A stretch of DNA of 64,000 nucleotides from Thermodesulfobacterium thermophilum DSM 1276 (GCF_000421605.1 NZ_ATXI01000007.1:44853-108852), one strand, 5' to 3'. Shown: positions 16,632-25,862, counted from the stretch's first letter. Numbers and translations: made by a program. Notes: generated by a model from the letters alone, not told the origin.

Positions 16632-17588
16632 TTATTCTAATTCAAGAGGGTATGGGTTCAAAAACACCTGGTTTTTGAGGTAATGGTCTTCAAACCTAAA
16701 CGTCCAGGCTCTAAGAATTTCAAGAAGGGTGTTTTTGGAAGTTTTCCCTTTTTTGTAGCGTTCTATCAACCATAGAAAGTGTTTCCTTTCTCCAGGTGTT
16801 AGTTTAGAAGAGAAATGGCCAAACACGTGAAGTAATACATTTATTTCCTTTCCTTTTGTAGGAGGTTGAGATAAGACTTTTTTAAAAAGAGTTTTGTATT
16901 TCTGTAAGGTTTGATTAAAAGGAAGTTTATTTCCACTGGCTACCAGTTGACCTAATTCTTTAAGTCCTTCTGGTGAATAGCTCATCAAAAGATATTTATA
17001 TCTTTGATGAAAGGCTATAAGGTCTTTGAAAGATTCTGCTTTGGTTAAAAAGTTTCTTAGGTTTGCCAGGCTAAAAATCTTTGTGAGAAAGTTTTCTCTG
17101 ATAAAAGGATCATGAAGCCTTCCGTCGTCTTCGACAGGAATGTCAGGAAAGATTTTCTCAGCCTCTATCGCAAAAATACCCTTTCCTCTACCGATAGGAA
17201 AGGTGCCTTCTTTATCTTTATACCAGCGGGTTCCAGAAACTCCGCAGGAAGGAGATCGACTTTTTAACAAAAAGCCATCTATATCTTTAAGGTTCTCAAG
17301 AAATTTTTTAGAAAAGTTTAACATTTCTTCTGTCAAATCTCTTTTTTGAGCTGGTTGAAAGACCCCAGGTTTTCCCTCTTTTTTGTAGACAATAATTCTA
17401 TCTCGTGGCACAGGAAGACCTATGTCTACTTCTGGGCAAACCTTTACAAATTCACAAAACTTGGAGAGTTTTTGGATTAAAGGGAATACAATGGGATTTC
17501 CGTCATATCTCGTGTTTTCTCCTAAAAGGCAGGCGCTTATAACTAGTCTTGGTTTGGGATAATTGGTCCACATTTTTAAAGGGCTCAT
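16632..17588 (-). CDS. DUF523 + DUF1722 (YbgA-like) protein
   Basis: 318 residues in two domains. Residues ~10-155 are DUF523: the start LVISACLLGENTRYDG, then KVCPEVDIGLPVPRD and LLKSRSPSCGV are the conserved Cys-containing blocks. Residues ~175-315 are DUF1722 (YbgA): FHQRYKYLLMSYSP and the end RAWTFRFEDHYLKNQVFLNPYP. The fused form is common in bacteria. DUF523 proteins are thought to be sulfur-handling (2-thiouracil desulfidase-like, TudS); that role is by analogy. No partners are adjacent. Confidence 0.85.
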   Translation of the reverse strand: MSPLKMWTNYPKPRLVISACLLGENTRYDGNPIVFPLIQKLSKFCEFVKVCPEVDIGLPVPRDRIIVYKKEGKPGVFQPAQKRDLTEEMLNFSKKFLENLKDIDGFLLKSRSPSCGVSGTRWYKDKEGTFPIGRGKGIFAIEAEKIFPDIPVEDDGRLHDPFIRENFLTKIFSLANLRNFLTKAESFKDLIAFHQRYKYLLMSYSPEGLKELGQLVASGNKLPFNQTLQKYKTLFKKVLSQPPTKGKEINVLLHVFGHFSSKLTPGERKHFLWLIERYKKGKTSKNTLLEILRAWTFRFEDHYLKNQVFLNPYPLELE

Positions 17589-17699
17589 CTCTTAGTTATA
17601 TGGGAGATATTATAAAACTTATTTACCTAAATGAAAAGTTTTGATAAAAATTGGGATATCTGAGGTTTACGAAGTTAAAAGTTTATTTTTAAGGAAACG

Positions 17700-17727
17700 T
17701 TGGCAAAACCAAAAATTAAGATAAAAT
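17700..17727 (+). promoter_or_regulatory. Putative leuA promoter
   Basis: TTGGCA (17700-17705) and TAAAAT (17722-17727) stand 16 bases apart, 33 bases before the leuA start. An AAGGAGG-type ribosome site follows at about 17749. The same -10 word TAAAAT with the same spacing is found upstream of dsrA. No leader hairpin or T-box motif was recognised in the 171-base gap. Confidence 0.4.
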
Positions 17728-17760
17728 TTTTCTTAAAAAATCTTACTAAGGAGGTTTACC

Positions 17761-19401
17761 TTGAATCCCAGAATAGTGTTTTTCGATACCACTCTTAGAG
17801 ATGGAGAACAATCTCCTGGGGTATCACTGGACTTAAAACAAAAGATAGAGATAGCCAAGGTTTTGGAAGATTTAGGTATAGACGTAATAGAGGCAGGGTT
17901 TCCCATAACATCTCCTGGAGATTTTGAGGCAGTAAAAAACGTGGCTAAGGAGATGAAAAGATGTACTGTTGCGGCCTTAGCCAGGGCTAATCAAAAAGAC
18001 ATAGAGGTAGCTTGGGAGGCTATCAAACATGCTGTGTCTCCGCGAATTCATACCTTTATAGCTACTTCTGACATCCATCTTAAGTATAAACTGAAAAAAG
18101 ACAGGGCTCAGGTGTTAGAAATCGCCAGAGAAGCTGTAAAGTATGCCTGCTCTTTGTGCCCTAACGTTGAATTTTCTGCCGAGGATGCAACCAGAAGTGA
18201 TTGGGAATATTTGGCTCAAGTGGTGATAGAGGTGGTAAAAGCAGGAGCCACTACCATCAACATTCCTGATACCGTGGGTTATACAGTGCCTCAGGAGTAC
18301 TATAACCTGTTTAAATTTTTGGTAGAAAAATTGATAGCTGCTGGATACGAAGAAGATTTGAAATCTGGACGTTTAAGACTTTCTGTTCATTGCCATAACG
18401 ACCTTGGGCTTGCGGTTTCTAATTCCCTTTCTGCCATCTTAGCCGGTGCAACTCAAATAGAAGGCACGATAAACGGTATCGGAGAAAGGGCAGGAAATGC
18501 CGCCTTAGAAGAAGTTATAATGGCTCTTAAGGTTAGAAAAGATTTCTTTGAAAAGTCCTTAGGATATCCTTTAGAGGTAAACATTGCGACTGAGAAAATA
18601 GTGCCTACCAGCCAGCTTATTTCTAAGTATACCGGAATGTTGGTACAGCCCAATAAAGCCATCGTTGGAGCCAATGCCTTTGCTCATGAATCTGGTATTC
18701 ATCAACATGGTGTTATCTGTGAGCGTACTACCTATGAGATTATCAAGCCAGAAGAGGTAGGTTGGACTGGGTCTGCTATCGTTCTCGGTAAACACTCAGG
18801 AAGACATGCCCTGTCTTTCAAACTAAAAAGCAGAGGCTGGCAGTTTGATGATACCGTTTTAACTAAAGTTTTTGAAAAGTTTAGAGAAGAAATAAAGGAT
18901 GTTTTAAGAAAGATAGACGAAGAACATTTAGAAGGAATTCTTCTTGATCTCTTTTGTGACAAAGAGTATCGTTATGAGTTGGTTTCCTCTCAGGTGATAA
19001 GTGTGTTGAGTGGCTCACTTAAGCCGGTTGCTCAAGTAGAGATAAGAGATAATCTTTCAGGAAATAAAGTAGCTGTAGGTTTAGGGATAGGGCCTATAGA
19101 TGCAGCCTATAAAGCAGTAGCTCAAGCCTTAGGGTATAGCTTTAATGGAGAAGAGAAGGATAAAAAACATCTCAAACTCGTAGATTTTAACATCAGTGCC
19201 CTTACAGGTGGAACCTCTTCTGAGGGAGTCTGTAGTGTGATCATAGAAGACGAAACAGGGTTAAGAACCGCAGGGCTTGGTAAAGACGGAGACATCGTTA
19301 TAGCAAGTATTAAGGCTTTCTTAAAGGCTTTAAACCGGTTAGAGGTTTTAAAAACAAAAGAAAAAGAACTGAAAAGCCAGGTATTAACCTTAGCAAATTA
19401 A
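17761..19401 (+). CDS. leuA: 2-isopropylmalate synthase
   Basis: 546 residues with a TTG start 5 bases after GGAGGTT. First step of leucine synthesis: condenses acetyl-CoA with 2-oxoisovalerate. The catalytic DRE-TIM barrel domain (residues ~5-275) opens with DTTLRDGEQSPG and includes SVHCHNDLGLAVSNSL (metal ligands His) and INGIGERAGNA. The linker has AFAHESGIHQHG. The C-terminal LeuA dimer/regulatory domain (residues ~400-530) ends with TGGTSSEGVC and VIIEDETG. Length suggests the feedback-regulated type. It is distinct from the CimA homologue at 46848-48434, which lacks the EQSPG signature. Confidence 0.95.
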   Translation: MNPRIVFFDTTLRDGEQSPGVSLDLKQKIEIAKVLEDLGIDVIEAGFPITSPGDFEAVKNVAKEMKRCTVAALARANQKDIEVAWEAIKHAVSPRIHTFIATSDIHLKYKLKKDRAQVLEIAREAVKYACSLCPNVEFSAEDATRSDWEYLAQVVIEVVKAGATTINIPDTVGYTVPQEYYNLFKFLVEKLIAAGYEEDLKSGRLRLSVHCHNDLGLAVSNSLSAILAGATQIEGTINGIGERAGNAALEEVIMALKVRKDFFEKSLGYPLEVNIATEKIVPTSQLISKYTGMLVQPNKAIVGANAFAHESGIHQHGVICERTTYEIIKPEEVGWTGSAIVLGKHSGRHALSFKLKSRGWQFDDTVLTKVFEKFREEIKDVLRKIDEEHLEGILLDLFCDKEYRYELVSSQVISVLSGSLKPVAQVEIRDNLSGNKVAVGLGIGPIDAAYKAVAQALGYSFNGEEKDKKHLKLVDFNISALTGGTSSEGVCSVIIEDETGLRTAGLGKDGDIVIASIKAFLKALNRLEVLKTKEKELKSQVLTLAN

Positions 19402-19409
19402 GTTTTTAG

Positions 19410-19444
19410 CCCTTAGCCTCAAAACTTAGCTTTGAGGCTAAGGG
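19410..19444 (+). terminator. Intrinsic terminator after leuA
   Basis: CCCTTAGCCTCAAA (19410-19423) pairs perfectly with TTTGAGGCTAAGGG (19431-19444), with a seven-base loop ACTTAGC, then TTTGGTTTT. The hairpin overlaps the 3' end of the convergent TPR lipoprotein gene. It probably ends leuA transcription; on the other strand the T run is poor. Confidence 0.65.
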
Positions 19445-20325
19445 TTTGGTTTTCCAAGATATTTTCTTTCTAATAAATACAACCTTTCAGAAGCTTTGTT
19501 AGCCCATTCAGAATTCGGTTCAAGTAAAACAATCGAATTCCATAACTCTTTAGCAAGTTTAAAGTCGCCTTCTCTAAAGGCTATTTCTCCTAAATAAAAG
19601 CGTGCTTCACTGGAATATTTGTCTATTTCTAAGGCCTTTTTAAAGTAAAACTTGGCTGAGGTAAGGTCGTTTTCGTTAAGATATACATAACCAATATAGA
19701 TTACAGCCTTGGGATATCTTGGGTTTTCTCTAAATGCTTCGATCAAAATGCTTTTAGCTTTTTCCTTTTGGTCTAAGAGAAAATAAGCCCATCCTAAATT
19801 GGTTTTAGCCATGTAAGCATTGGTATAGTAAGGATTCTGAATCGCCTTTTCCAGATATTCTATGGCTTTATGATAATTTTGTTGTAAAATCATCAAAGAA
19901 CCAAGATTGTTATAGGCCTCTGAATAATCAGGTTTAATGCTGATAGCATCTTTAAAGGCCTGTCTGGCCTTTTCGTAGTCTTTTTTCCCTATGTAGGCTA
20001 AGCCTAAAAGATTATAAACCTCTGGGTCACATTTTTCTCTTTCGTTTTGCAAGGCTTTTTTAAGATCTTCTATCGTTCCTGGAGTGGTGGCATTTTCTAA
20101 AAGTTGTAAAATTCTTCTTATGTCACAGATATCACACTGGCTTGATTTTTCCGCTAATTCAAGTTCCTTTAAAGCCTCGGTATAACGTTTTTCTTGGATA
20201 AAGGTCTGAGCGATTTCTTTATGAGAAGAGATTTTTTGCTCAAAATATTGAGAACTTGCTCTACATCCTCCTAAAACCAAAGTAAAAACAACACCTAACC
20301 CTAACCAGACTAAATGTTTTTTCAT
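19438..20325 (-). CDS. TPR-repeat lipoprotein (PilF-like)
   Basis: 295 residues. A lipoprotein signal with lipobox LGGC at residues 17-20 is followed by at least six tetratricopeptide-like repeats, each around 34 residues. Examples are AYIGKKDYEKARQAFKDAIS, then ILQQNYHKAIEYLEKAIQNP and FLLDQKEKAKSILIEAFREN, then REGDFKLAKELWNSIVLLEP. PilF/PilW pilotins of type IV pili share this design, but no pilus genes are near. Function is otherwise unknown. It overlaps the leuA terminator hairpin and is adjacent to yjbQ. Confidence 0.75.
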   Translation of the reverse strand: MKKHLVWLGLGVVFTLVLGGCRASSQYFEQKISSHKEIAQTFIQEKRYTEALKELELAEKSSQCDICDIRRILQLLENATTPGTIEDLKKALQNEREKCDPEVYNLLGLAYIGKKDYEKARQAFKDAISIKPDYSEAYNNLGSLMILQQNYHKAIEYLEKAIQNPYYTNAYMAKTNLGWAYFLLDQKEKAKSILIEAFRENPRYPKAVIYIGYVYLNENDLTSAKFYFKKALEIDKYSSEARFYLGEIAFREGDFKLAKELWNSIVLLEPNSEWANKASERLYLLERKYLGKPNP

Positions 20326-20329
20326 AGAC

Positions 20330-20716
20330 TTAACCCTCTAAAAATTTTAAAAATACCTTTCTTGTCCTTGGTCCATCATATTCTGCAAAAAAAATCCTTT
20401 GCCAGGTACCTAAAATGGGCTTTCCTTTTTCTACGATAAGAGTTAAAGAAGGTCCTGTTATCGAAGATTTCACATGTCCTGGTGAATTTCCTTCCAGATG
20501 TTTGTAAGGAAGGGTTTCTGGTGCTATCCTTTCGAAAGCCATGATCAGGTCTTCTTTAACAGCTGGGTCAGCCCCTTCGTTAATGATAATACCTGCTGTG
20601 GTGTGAGGGACATAAAGCACACAAATCCCATCCTTAGGAGGGAGCCTTTTTAAGACTTCTTCAGTTATGTCAATCAATTCAACCTTTTTGTGAGTTTTAA
20701 CCGTGATAACTTCCAT
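20330..20716 (-). CDS. YjbQ family protein (UPF0047)
   Basis: 128 residues from the ATG at 20716. The start fits the family: MEVITVKTHKKVELIDITEE and so on. An upstream in-frame ATG at 20752 would add 12 residues not found in relatives. The core has GICVLYVPHTTAGIIINEGAD, and the end has GKPILGTWQRIFFAEYDGPR. Members have weak thiamine-phosphate-synthase-like activity reported for E. coli YjbQ, but the true role is unclear. It is adjacent to a TPR lipoprotein gene and precedes nothing obviously linked. Confidence 0.82.
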   Translation of the reverse strand: MEVITVKTHKKVELIDITEEVLKRLPPKDGICVLYVPHTTAGIIINEGADPAVKEDLIMAFERIAPETLPYKHLEGNSPGHVKSSITGPSLTLIVEKGKPILGTWQRIFFAEYDGPRTRKVFLKFLEG

Positions 20717-20776
20717 GTTATTTTCTATATACCTAAAATTTAAAAAAGTCAATGCCTAAAAAATCAAAAAAAAGGG

Positions 20777-21523
20777 TTAAACCCTCAACAAACCTCCGTT
20801 AACATGAAACACACATCCTGTGATATAACTTGCTTTTTCGCTGGCTAAAAAAGAAACAAGATAGGCTACTTCTTCCGGGGTTCCTGGTCTTTTTAAAGGG
20901 ATTTCTTGCAAAAAAGCTTCTCTAACCTTTTCAGGTAACTGTTTCGTCATGTCAGTTTCTATATAGCCTGGAGCAACAGCATTAACCGTTATGTTTCGCG
21001 AAGCAACCTCTAAAGCTAAAGCTTTAGTAAAACCTATGATCCCAGCCTTAGCTGCTGCATAGTTGGTTTGCCCAGCATTTCCGCTAAAGGCTACTACCGA
21101 AGAGATGTTAATTATTCTTCCCCATTTAGCTTTGGTCATCATCGGAAGTACTGCCTTAGTCACATAAAAAACCGAATATAGGTTGGTTTTAATAACCAAA
21201 TCCCAGTCCTCTTCTTTCATCCTTAAAAACAAAGCATCTCTGGTGATCCCTGCGTTGTTTACTAAGATTTGAATAGGTCCGACAGCTTCTTCTAATTCTT
21301 TTATGGCCTTTTGAACTTCCTCAGGGTTGGCTACGTCAAACTTAGAAAGATAGGCCTTGGTCCCAAGCTTTTCTATTTCGATAGCCAACTCTTTAGCCTT
21401 TTCTTCGGATCCTTTATAATTGATAACTACCTCCGCTCCATCCTTTGCAAGTTGATAGGCTATCGCCCTACCTATCCCTCTTGAGGCTCCTGTTACTAAA
21501 GCTACCTTTCCCTTAAGCTCCAT
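20777..21523 (-). CDS. fabG: 3-oxoacyl-[acyl-carrier-protein] reductase
   Basis: 248 residues of the short-chain dehydrogenase family. Reduces 3-oxoacyl-ACP with NADPH in fatty acid elongation. The cofactor motif VTGASRGIGRAIA lies near residue 10, NNAGITRD near residue 88, catalytic Ser in NISSVVAFSG near residue 138, and the YAAAK Tyr/Lys pair near residue 154. The sequence end VNGGLLRV matches FabG closely. No ACP, FabD or FabF gene is adjacent. It overlaps the upstream Cys-rich gene by 11 bases, so the genes are co-transcribed. Confidence 0.92.
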   Translation of the reverse strand: MELKGKVALVTGASRGIGRAIAYQLAKDGAEVVINYKGSEEKAKELAIEIEKLGTKAYLSKFDVANPEEVQKAIKELEEAVGPIQILVNNAGITRDALFLRMKEEDWDLVIKTNLYSVFYVTKAVLPMMTKAKWGRIINISSVVAFSGNAGQTNYAAAKAGIIGFTKALALEVASRNITVNAVAPGYIETDMTKQLPEKVREAFLQEIPLKRPGTPEEVAYLVSFLASEKASYITGCVFHVNGGLLRV

Positions 21524-22031
21524 GTTTAGTTCCCTCCTTTTGTAACAATTTAGTGGTTATATAGTTAGCTACAATAAAACCTAAGGTAGCCTCCTCTTCC
21601 ATCGCTTGCTGGATGTAGGTTAGGTTAGCATGACCTAAGTGCTTGGCCAGTTTATCGCAGAAAAAGTTTCTACAAAAAACAGGGGTAAGGATAAGGCTAC
21701 ATCCCTTTTCTCCTAAGAAGAGACAGTCCTCCTGTCGAGAAGTATTAAAAACAACGGTTAAACCATAGATTTCTGCAAGCAGAAGGTTTATCAAAAACTC
21801 AGCAGGACTTAGTTTCCATTCTAACCCGGCTTTACAACACTTTTCTCCTGATTTTGCACAAGCACTGCAAAAAGCAAACGACCCTTTTTCTATAAATGCC
21901 TGACGACTCTTTTCTATGGCTTTTTTTAATAATTCGAGTTTTTCCTGAATAAAAGGGTCTTTTAAAAATAAATCCTTTTTTTCGTAGTAAAAGGAAAGCC
22001 AGTGGTTAAAATAGGCTAAACTCTCCTTCAT
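21513..22031 (-). CDS. Conserved Cys-rich protein (putative metal or Fe-S binding)
   Basis: 172 residues, no signal or membrane segment. Residues ~54-66 contain a cysteine cluster, FCSACAKSGEKCCKAG. A second cluster is DCLFLGEKGCSLILTPVFCRNFFC (Cys near residues 103, 110, 119 and 124). The pattern is like YkgJ/UPF0153-type zinc or iron-sulfur proteins. The function is not known. It sits between fabG and the DUF1015 gene with short overlaps (4 and 11 bases), a tight operon that hints at a shared task. Confidence 0.65.
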   Translation of the reverse strand: MKESLAYFNHWLSFYYEKKDLFLKDPFIQEKLELLKKAIEKSRQAFIEKGSFAFCSACAKSGEKCCKAGLEWKLSPAEFLINLLLAEIYGLTVVFNTSRQEDCLFLGEKGCSLILTPVFCRNFFCDKLAKHLGHANLTYIQQAMEEEATLGFIVANYITTKLLQKEGTKHGA

Positions 22032-23269
22032 AACTTAAAGTCCAGAGGTTTTCCGCTTACTTCATTTAAAACCAACCCTGTAAGGATTTTAGGATAAAAA
22101 AACGTGCTTTTATGAGGCATTCTTTTCCCTTGCAATGCAACCTCTTTTAAGATTAAGGGAGAAAGCTCAGGGAAAATTACCCCAATTTCTTGATCTTTGA
22201 TATGATTAAACACCTCTTTTACCTCAGAGATAAATTCAACCTGATTTTGTTCCTTTAGCATCTCTTCTTTAATCTTAAAGGCTTGTTCCATCAGGGATAA
22301 AAAGTTGTAAAGGGTTAGTTTAGAAAGCACTGGATCTTTCTGTTGAAAGCGCTCATAAACTTCTTGTTTTATCCTAAAAATCATAACCTTATTTTTAAAA
22401 CACAGGCCAAATTCCCTTTCTTTTATTTTAAAAGAATCCTGAGAAAAGTTAACAGGCTCCATGGTGTAAACTTTTTCTGCCCAATTCTCTAAGGCTTGAA
22501 TTAAATCTTCAGGGTTTGGTAAACGATAGATTCTATGAGTAGGAAGCATAAGTAGGTTTGGCTCTTCTAAAGGGCAAACATACATCGCTATGTAATGATA
22601 ATCCCTTGTAGGGGTTGTGCCTAATTTATTTTCCATGTATTCTTTATATCTCAAGGCAGTGGTGTATCTGTGGTGTCCATCTGCGATATATATTTTTTGA
22701 TCTTTAAGATAATCGGTCAAATCTCTTATTATGTCTAACCCAGTAACTTGATAAAGACGATGCGTTTGCTGGTCAAGGGTTACTTCATAAATTGGTTCTT
22801 TAGGACTATAAGAAAGGGTGATAAGGGTTGGGTCTTCGTATAACCCAAAAATCTGACTAAACTGAAACCCGGTATTCTTAAGCAATTCAAATCGATCATC
22901 TGTTACCTTTGGAAAAACCTTCTCATGGGGTAAAACTATCCCTTCCTTAAAGTGATGTAGCTTTACCAATAGAATCCAACCTTTTCGGGAAAGGGTTTTC
23001 TGTTCTCTCATAAAGGATAGTTCATAAAAATAGAGACAAGGTTTAGGTTCTTTTACAAGGATTTGCGACCTTATCCACTCTTCCAAAAGGTGTTTGGCTT
23101 TTTGGTAGGTTTCAGGAAGCTCCAGATGAAAGATGTTATAAGGACTTTTTTTCTGATAAAAAGCTTTTTCTTCCTTGCCAACCACATCGTAAGGAGGGGC
23201 AACTACTTCTTCGATGTTTACTTTTTCGGGATTATATCTCCAGCCATAAAATGGAAGACACTCAGGCAT
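22028..23269 (-). CDS. DUF1015 family protein
   Basis: 413 residues of the DUF1015 family. The diagnostic N-terminus is present: PFYGWRYNPEKV, VVAPPYDVV and SPYNIFHLELPE. The central block IYIADGHHRYTTALRYKEYM (residues ~206-225) is also clear. Some relatives are linked to serine phosphorylation or methyltransferase activation in archaea, but no reaction is established for this one. The coding ends by overlapping the Cys-rich gene by four bases. It is divergent from rsmA with 127 bases between. Confidence 0.85.
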   Translation of the reverse strand: MPECLPFYGWRYNPEKVNIEEVVAPPYDVVGKEEKAFYQKKSPYNIFHLELPETYQKAKHLLEEWIRSQILVKEPKPCLYFYELSFMREQKTLSRKGWILLVKLHHFKEGIVLPHEKVFPKVTDDRFELLKNTGFQFSQIFGLYEDPTLITLSYSPKEPIYEVTLDQQTHRLYQVTGLDIIRDLTDYLKDQKIYIADGHHRYTTALRYKEYMENKLGTTPTRDYHYIAMYVCPLEEPNLLMLPTHRIYRLPNPEDLIQALENWAEKVYTMEPVNFSQDSFKIKEREFGLCFKNKVMIFRIKQEVYERFQQKDPVLSKLTLYNFLSLMEQAFKIKEEMLKEQNQVEFISEVKEVFNHIKDQEIGVIFPELSPLILKEVALQGKRMPHKSTFFYPKILTGLVLNEVSGKPLDFKL

Positions 23270-23396
23270 GACTTCGATCTCCTTACCAGAGGATTAAAAA
23301 AGTTTCTCTAAATCTACCAAAAATTTCAGGTTTTACAATAAGTTTGGTTTTTTTTATCCTCTGGAAAAAAAACAGAAAGAATTTAAACTTTGAAAC

Positions 23397-24125
23397 ATGC
23401 TAAAGAAAAAATGGGGACAACATCTTTTGGTTTCATCAGGTGTATTAGATCGACTGGTTGAAATAGCTGAGATAAAAGAAGAGGTGGTAGTAGAGATAGG
23501 TCCAGGGACAGGAAACCTTACCAAAAGACTACTTGCTACCCCCCTAAAGCGCCTTTATCTTCTAGAAATAGACCCAGAGATGGTAGAGAAACTTAAAGTT
23601 AGTCTAAACGACCCTCGGGTGGTTATTTTGCAGACCGACGCTACTACCTTTGATTTTAATACTTTAAATGAAAAGGAACTCAAACTCATAGGTAACCTCC
23701 CTTATAATGTTGCCAGCCTTATCATAGAAAACACGATATACCATAAACATCTTGTATATCAGGCTTTTTATATGGTTCAAAAAGAGGTAGCAGAAAGACT
23801 TATCCAGCAAAAATCTTGGCTTTCTGTTTTTGTAAACACCTTTTATCAGCTTGAATACCTAATGAGTATCCCCCCAAGGTTTTTTGTCCCCCCTCCTAAG
23901 GTGAATTCAGCCTATCTTAAGTTTACCCGGAAAAACTTTGATGAAATAAAAGATTTAAAAAGATATAAAAGTTTTTTAGTGAAACTTTTTAGCCAAAAAA
24001 GAAAGATGTTAAAACATAAAGTGCCACCTGAAATTTTAGAAAAAGCCTTTATTTTACCTCAAAAAAGGGTAGAAGAACTTAATCTTTTGGATTTTATAAC
24101 TTTGTATCAGATTTGGGTTCAGTAG
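23397..24125 (+). CDS. rsmA: 16S rRNA (adenine1518/1519-N6)-dimethyltransferase
   Basis: 242 residues. Dimethylates two adenosines near the 3' end of 16S rRNA (KsgA). Features in order: MLKKKWGQHLLVSSGVLDRL, the SAM motif EIGPGTGNLTKRLL (residues ~33-46), the acidic LLEIDPEM, and the catalytic GNLPYNVASLII (NLPY at residues ~99-102). The C-terminal domain carries FSQKRKMLKHKV. It is a little shorter than E. coli KsgA (273). The last 32 bases overlap the convergent mltG gene. Confidence 0.93.
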   Translation: MLKKKWGQHLLVSSGVLDRLVEIAEIKEEVVVEIGPGTGNLTKRLLATPLKRLYLLEIDPEMVEKLKVSLNDPRVVILQTDATTFDFNTLNEKELKLIGNLPYNVASLIIENTIYHKHLVYQAFYMVQKEVAERLIQQKSWLSVFVNTFYQLEYLMSIPPRFFVPPPKVNSAYLKFTRKNFDEIKDLKRYKSFLVKLFSQKRKMLKHKVPPEILEKAFILPQKRVEELNLLDFITLYQIWVQ

Positions 24126-25206
24126 AAGGTTTATCAGAAGGAGTTTTATAAACTAAATTTTCTGAAGTCTGTTTAGAAGAAGGATTTTTAGGGGTTTCTC
24201 TTATTTTGTTAATAGCCTCTAAATGTTCTTTATAGGTTACAGAAAAGATGTGAGAACCGTTACCTGCAGCCACAAAATAAAGATAGGGTACTTTAGCCGG
24301 AAAAAGTACTGCTTTTATGCTTTCTTCTCCAGGATTCCCTATGGGAGTAGGAGGTAGCCCAGGATTTAGGTAGGTGTTATAGGGACTCTTTACCTGGTAA
24401 TAATCTTTGTAAGTTAAACGTCTAAAAGATTTTAAGGCATAGTTGATGGTAGGGTCAGCTTGGAGAGGCATTTTTTTCTTTATTCTGTTTAAATAAACCG
24501 CAGCAATTACTGGTTTTTCAGAGTCTAAATAAGCCTCTTTTTCTACGATAGAAGCTAAAATAATTATTTCTTTTAATGATTTTTTCTGCTTTTTGGCTAT
24601 TTCCTCGTATTTTTTCCAGTGTTTCCAGAAGTTATCTACCATGGTTTTTACTACTTGCCCTGGATGAGAGTTTCGGTAAAAATAATAAGTATCGGGAAAA
24701 AGATATCCTTCTAAGGTAGGACCAGGTAATCCATATTGTTTAGCTGTTTGAGGGCTTTCAGCCAACTTTAGAAAATCCTCTTTGCGGCAGATTTCATTCT
24801 TTTCGAGTAAATCAGCGATTTGCCAAAGAGTATACCCCTCTGGTATGGTTACCTTTTTGGCTAAAACTTTCCCTTCTACTAACATGGTAAGAATTTCTGA
24901 CAGAGGCTGGTTAAGGTAAAAACCATATTCTCCTGGTTTTAGTTTATGGTAATAACCTTTCCTTAAGGCTTCCAGATAGAATACTAAGGAACTTTTGATA
25001 ATACCTTGTTTTTTAAGTTTTTTAGCTATGGTCCAGACACTCTCTCCTTTTTTGATTTCTACTACCCTAAATTCTTTGGTAGGGCCTTTTACTACAGGTT
25101 CTAACCCTTCAAAATAGTAACCCAAAAAAAACAAGATCAAACTGCAAAAAAGTACCAACCCAAAGGTTAACATCCATTTCTTATTTTTACGTCTTGAGAA
25201 CTTCAT
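24094..25206 (-). CDS. mltG: Endolytic peptidoglycan transglycosylase MltG
   Basis: 370 residues. Terminates growing glycan strands in the cell wall. A short basic cytoplasmic tail is followed by one transmembrane helix (residues ~13-30). The LysM-like subdomain runs over ~45-110 (EIKKGESVWTIAKKLKKQG). The catalytic YceG domain has LASIVEKEA (Glu near residue 219) and LQADPTINYALK, then the conserved run YNTYLNPGLPPTPIGNPG (residues ~276-293). The C-terminal tail is Lys/Ser/Pro-rich. It starts 41 bases before the divergent TPR gene at 25248. Confidence 0.93.
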   Translation of the reverse strand: MKFSRRKNKKWMLTFGLVLFCSLILFFLGYYFEGLEPVVKGPTKEFRVVEIKKGESVWTIAKKLKKQGIIKSSLVFYLEALRKGYYHKLKPGEYGFYLNQPLSEILTMLVEGKVLAKKVTIPEGYTLWQIADLLEKNEICRKEDFLKLAESPQTAKQYGLPGPTLEGYLFPDTYYFYRNSHPGQVVKTMVDNFWKHWKKYEEIAKKQKKSLKEIIILASIVEKEAYLDSEKPVIAAVYLNRIKKKMPLQADPTINYALKSFRRLTYKDYYQVKSPYNTYLNPGLPPTPIGNPGEESIKAVLFPAKVPYLYFVAAGNGSHIFSVTYKEHLEAINKIRETPKNPSSKQTSENLVYKTPSDKPSTEPKSDTKL

Positions 25207-25247
25207 AATTGATGGTATCCTTTAAAAAGTTTTAAAAGGAGGAAAAG

Positions 25248-25862
25248 ATGATAGACGAAAAAGCTTTAAAAATTTTAGAGAAAGAAGCCATAGAAAACCC
25301 TCATTCCCCTTTTGCACAACATAAATTAGCTATAGCTTACTTTAATTTAGGAAAATTACAAGAGGCTAAAGAGGCGTTTAAAAAGGTTTTAAAACTTGAT
25401 CCCTACCATTTTGAGGCTATGGTTAACCTTGGCATCATATTAGCTCAAGAAGGGGAACTTGAGGAGGCTAAAAAGGCCTTTACCTTTACCCTTAACTTTT
25501 ATCCCAAATCTGTAGAGGCCTGGGTAAACTTAGGGTTGATAGAGTTTCAGTTAGGTAACCTGGATGAGGCAGAAAGATGTTATAGGAAAGCCTTAGAGAT
25601 AAATCCTGATTTTATCCCTGCTATGATAAACCTTTCTACCATTTTGATAGAAAAGGAGCTTTTTGCAGAGGCTATAAGTATGTTAGAAAAAGCAAAATCC
25701 CTTGCTCCTCAAATGGCTACTCTTTACAATAATTTAGCCGTAGCTTATTTCTACCAGGGAGATATAGATAAGGCTAAAGAAAATTTAGCACAAGCTAAAA
25801 GCTTAGGTTATCCAGTAAGTCTAGAGTTTGAGGAGCTTTTAAATGAAAAAGCCCGTTCCTAA
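25248..25862 (+). CDS. Tetratricopeptide repeat protein
   Basis: 204 residues with no signal peptide or membrane segment. About five TPR units can be laid out, for example NLGKLQEAKEAFKKVLKLDP, QEGELEEAKKAFTFTLNFYP, QLGNLDEAERCYRKALEINP and YQGDIDKAKENLAQAKSLGY. A scaffold role is likely. It overlaps the next gene (HEAT-repeat/zinc-binding protein) by 20 bases, and a third TPR protein gene follows, so the three proteins may act as a complex. Known partners were not recognised. Confidence 0.78.
   Translation: MIDEKALKILEKEAIENPHSPFAQHKLAIAYFNLGKLQEAKEAFKKVLKLDPYHFEAMVNLGIILAQEGELEEAKKAFTFTLNFYPKSVEAWVNLGLIEFQLGNLDEAERCYRKALEINPDFIPAMINLSTILIEKELFAEAISMLEKAKSLAPQMATLYNNLAVAYFYQGDIDKAKENLAQAKSLGYPVSLEFEELLNEKARS

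Noticed and set aside
17589..17760. T-box or leader-peptide attenuator before leuA
   Set aside because: No leucine-rich leader, T-box motif or alternative hairpins were found in the 171-base gap.
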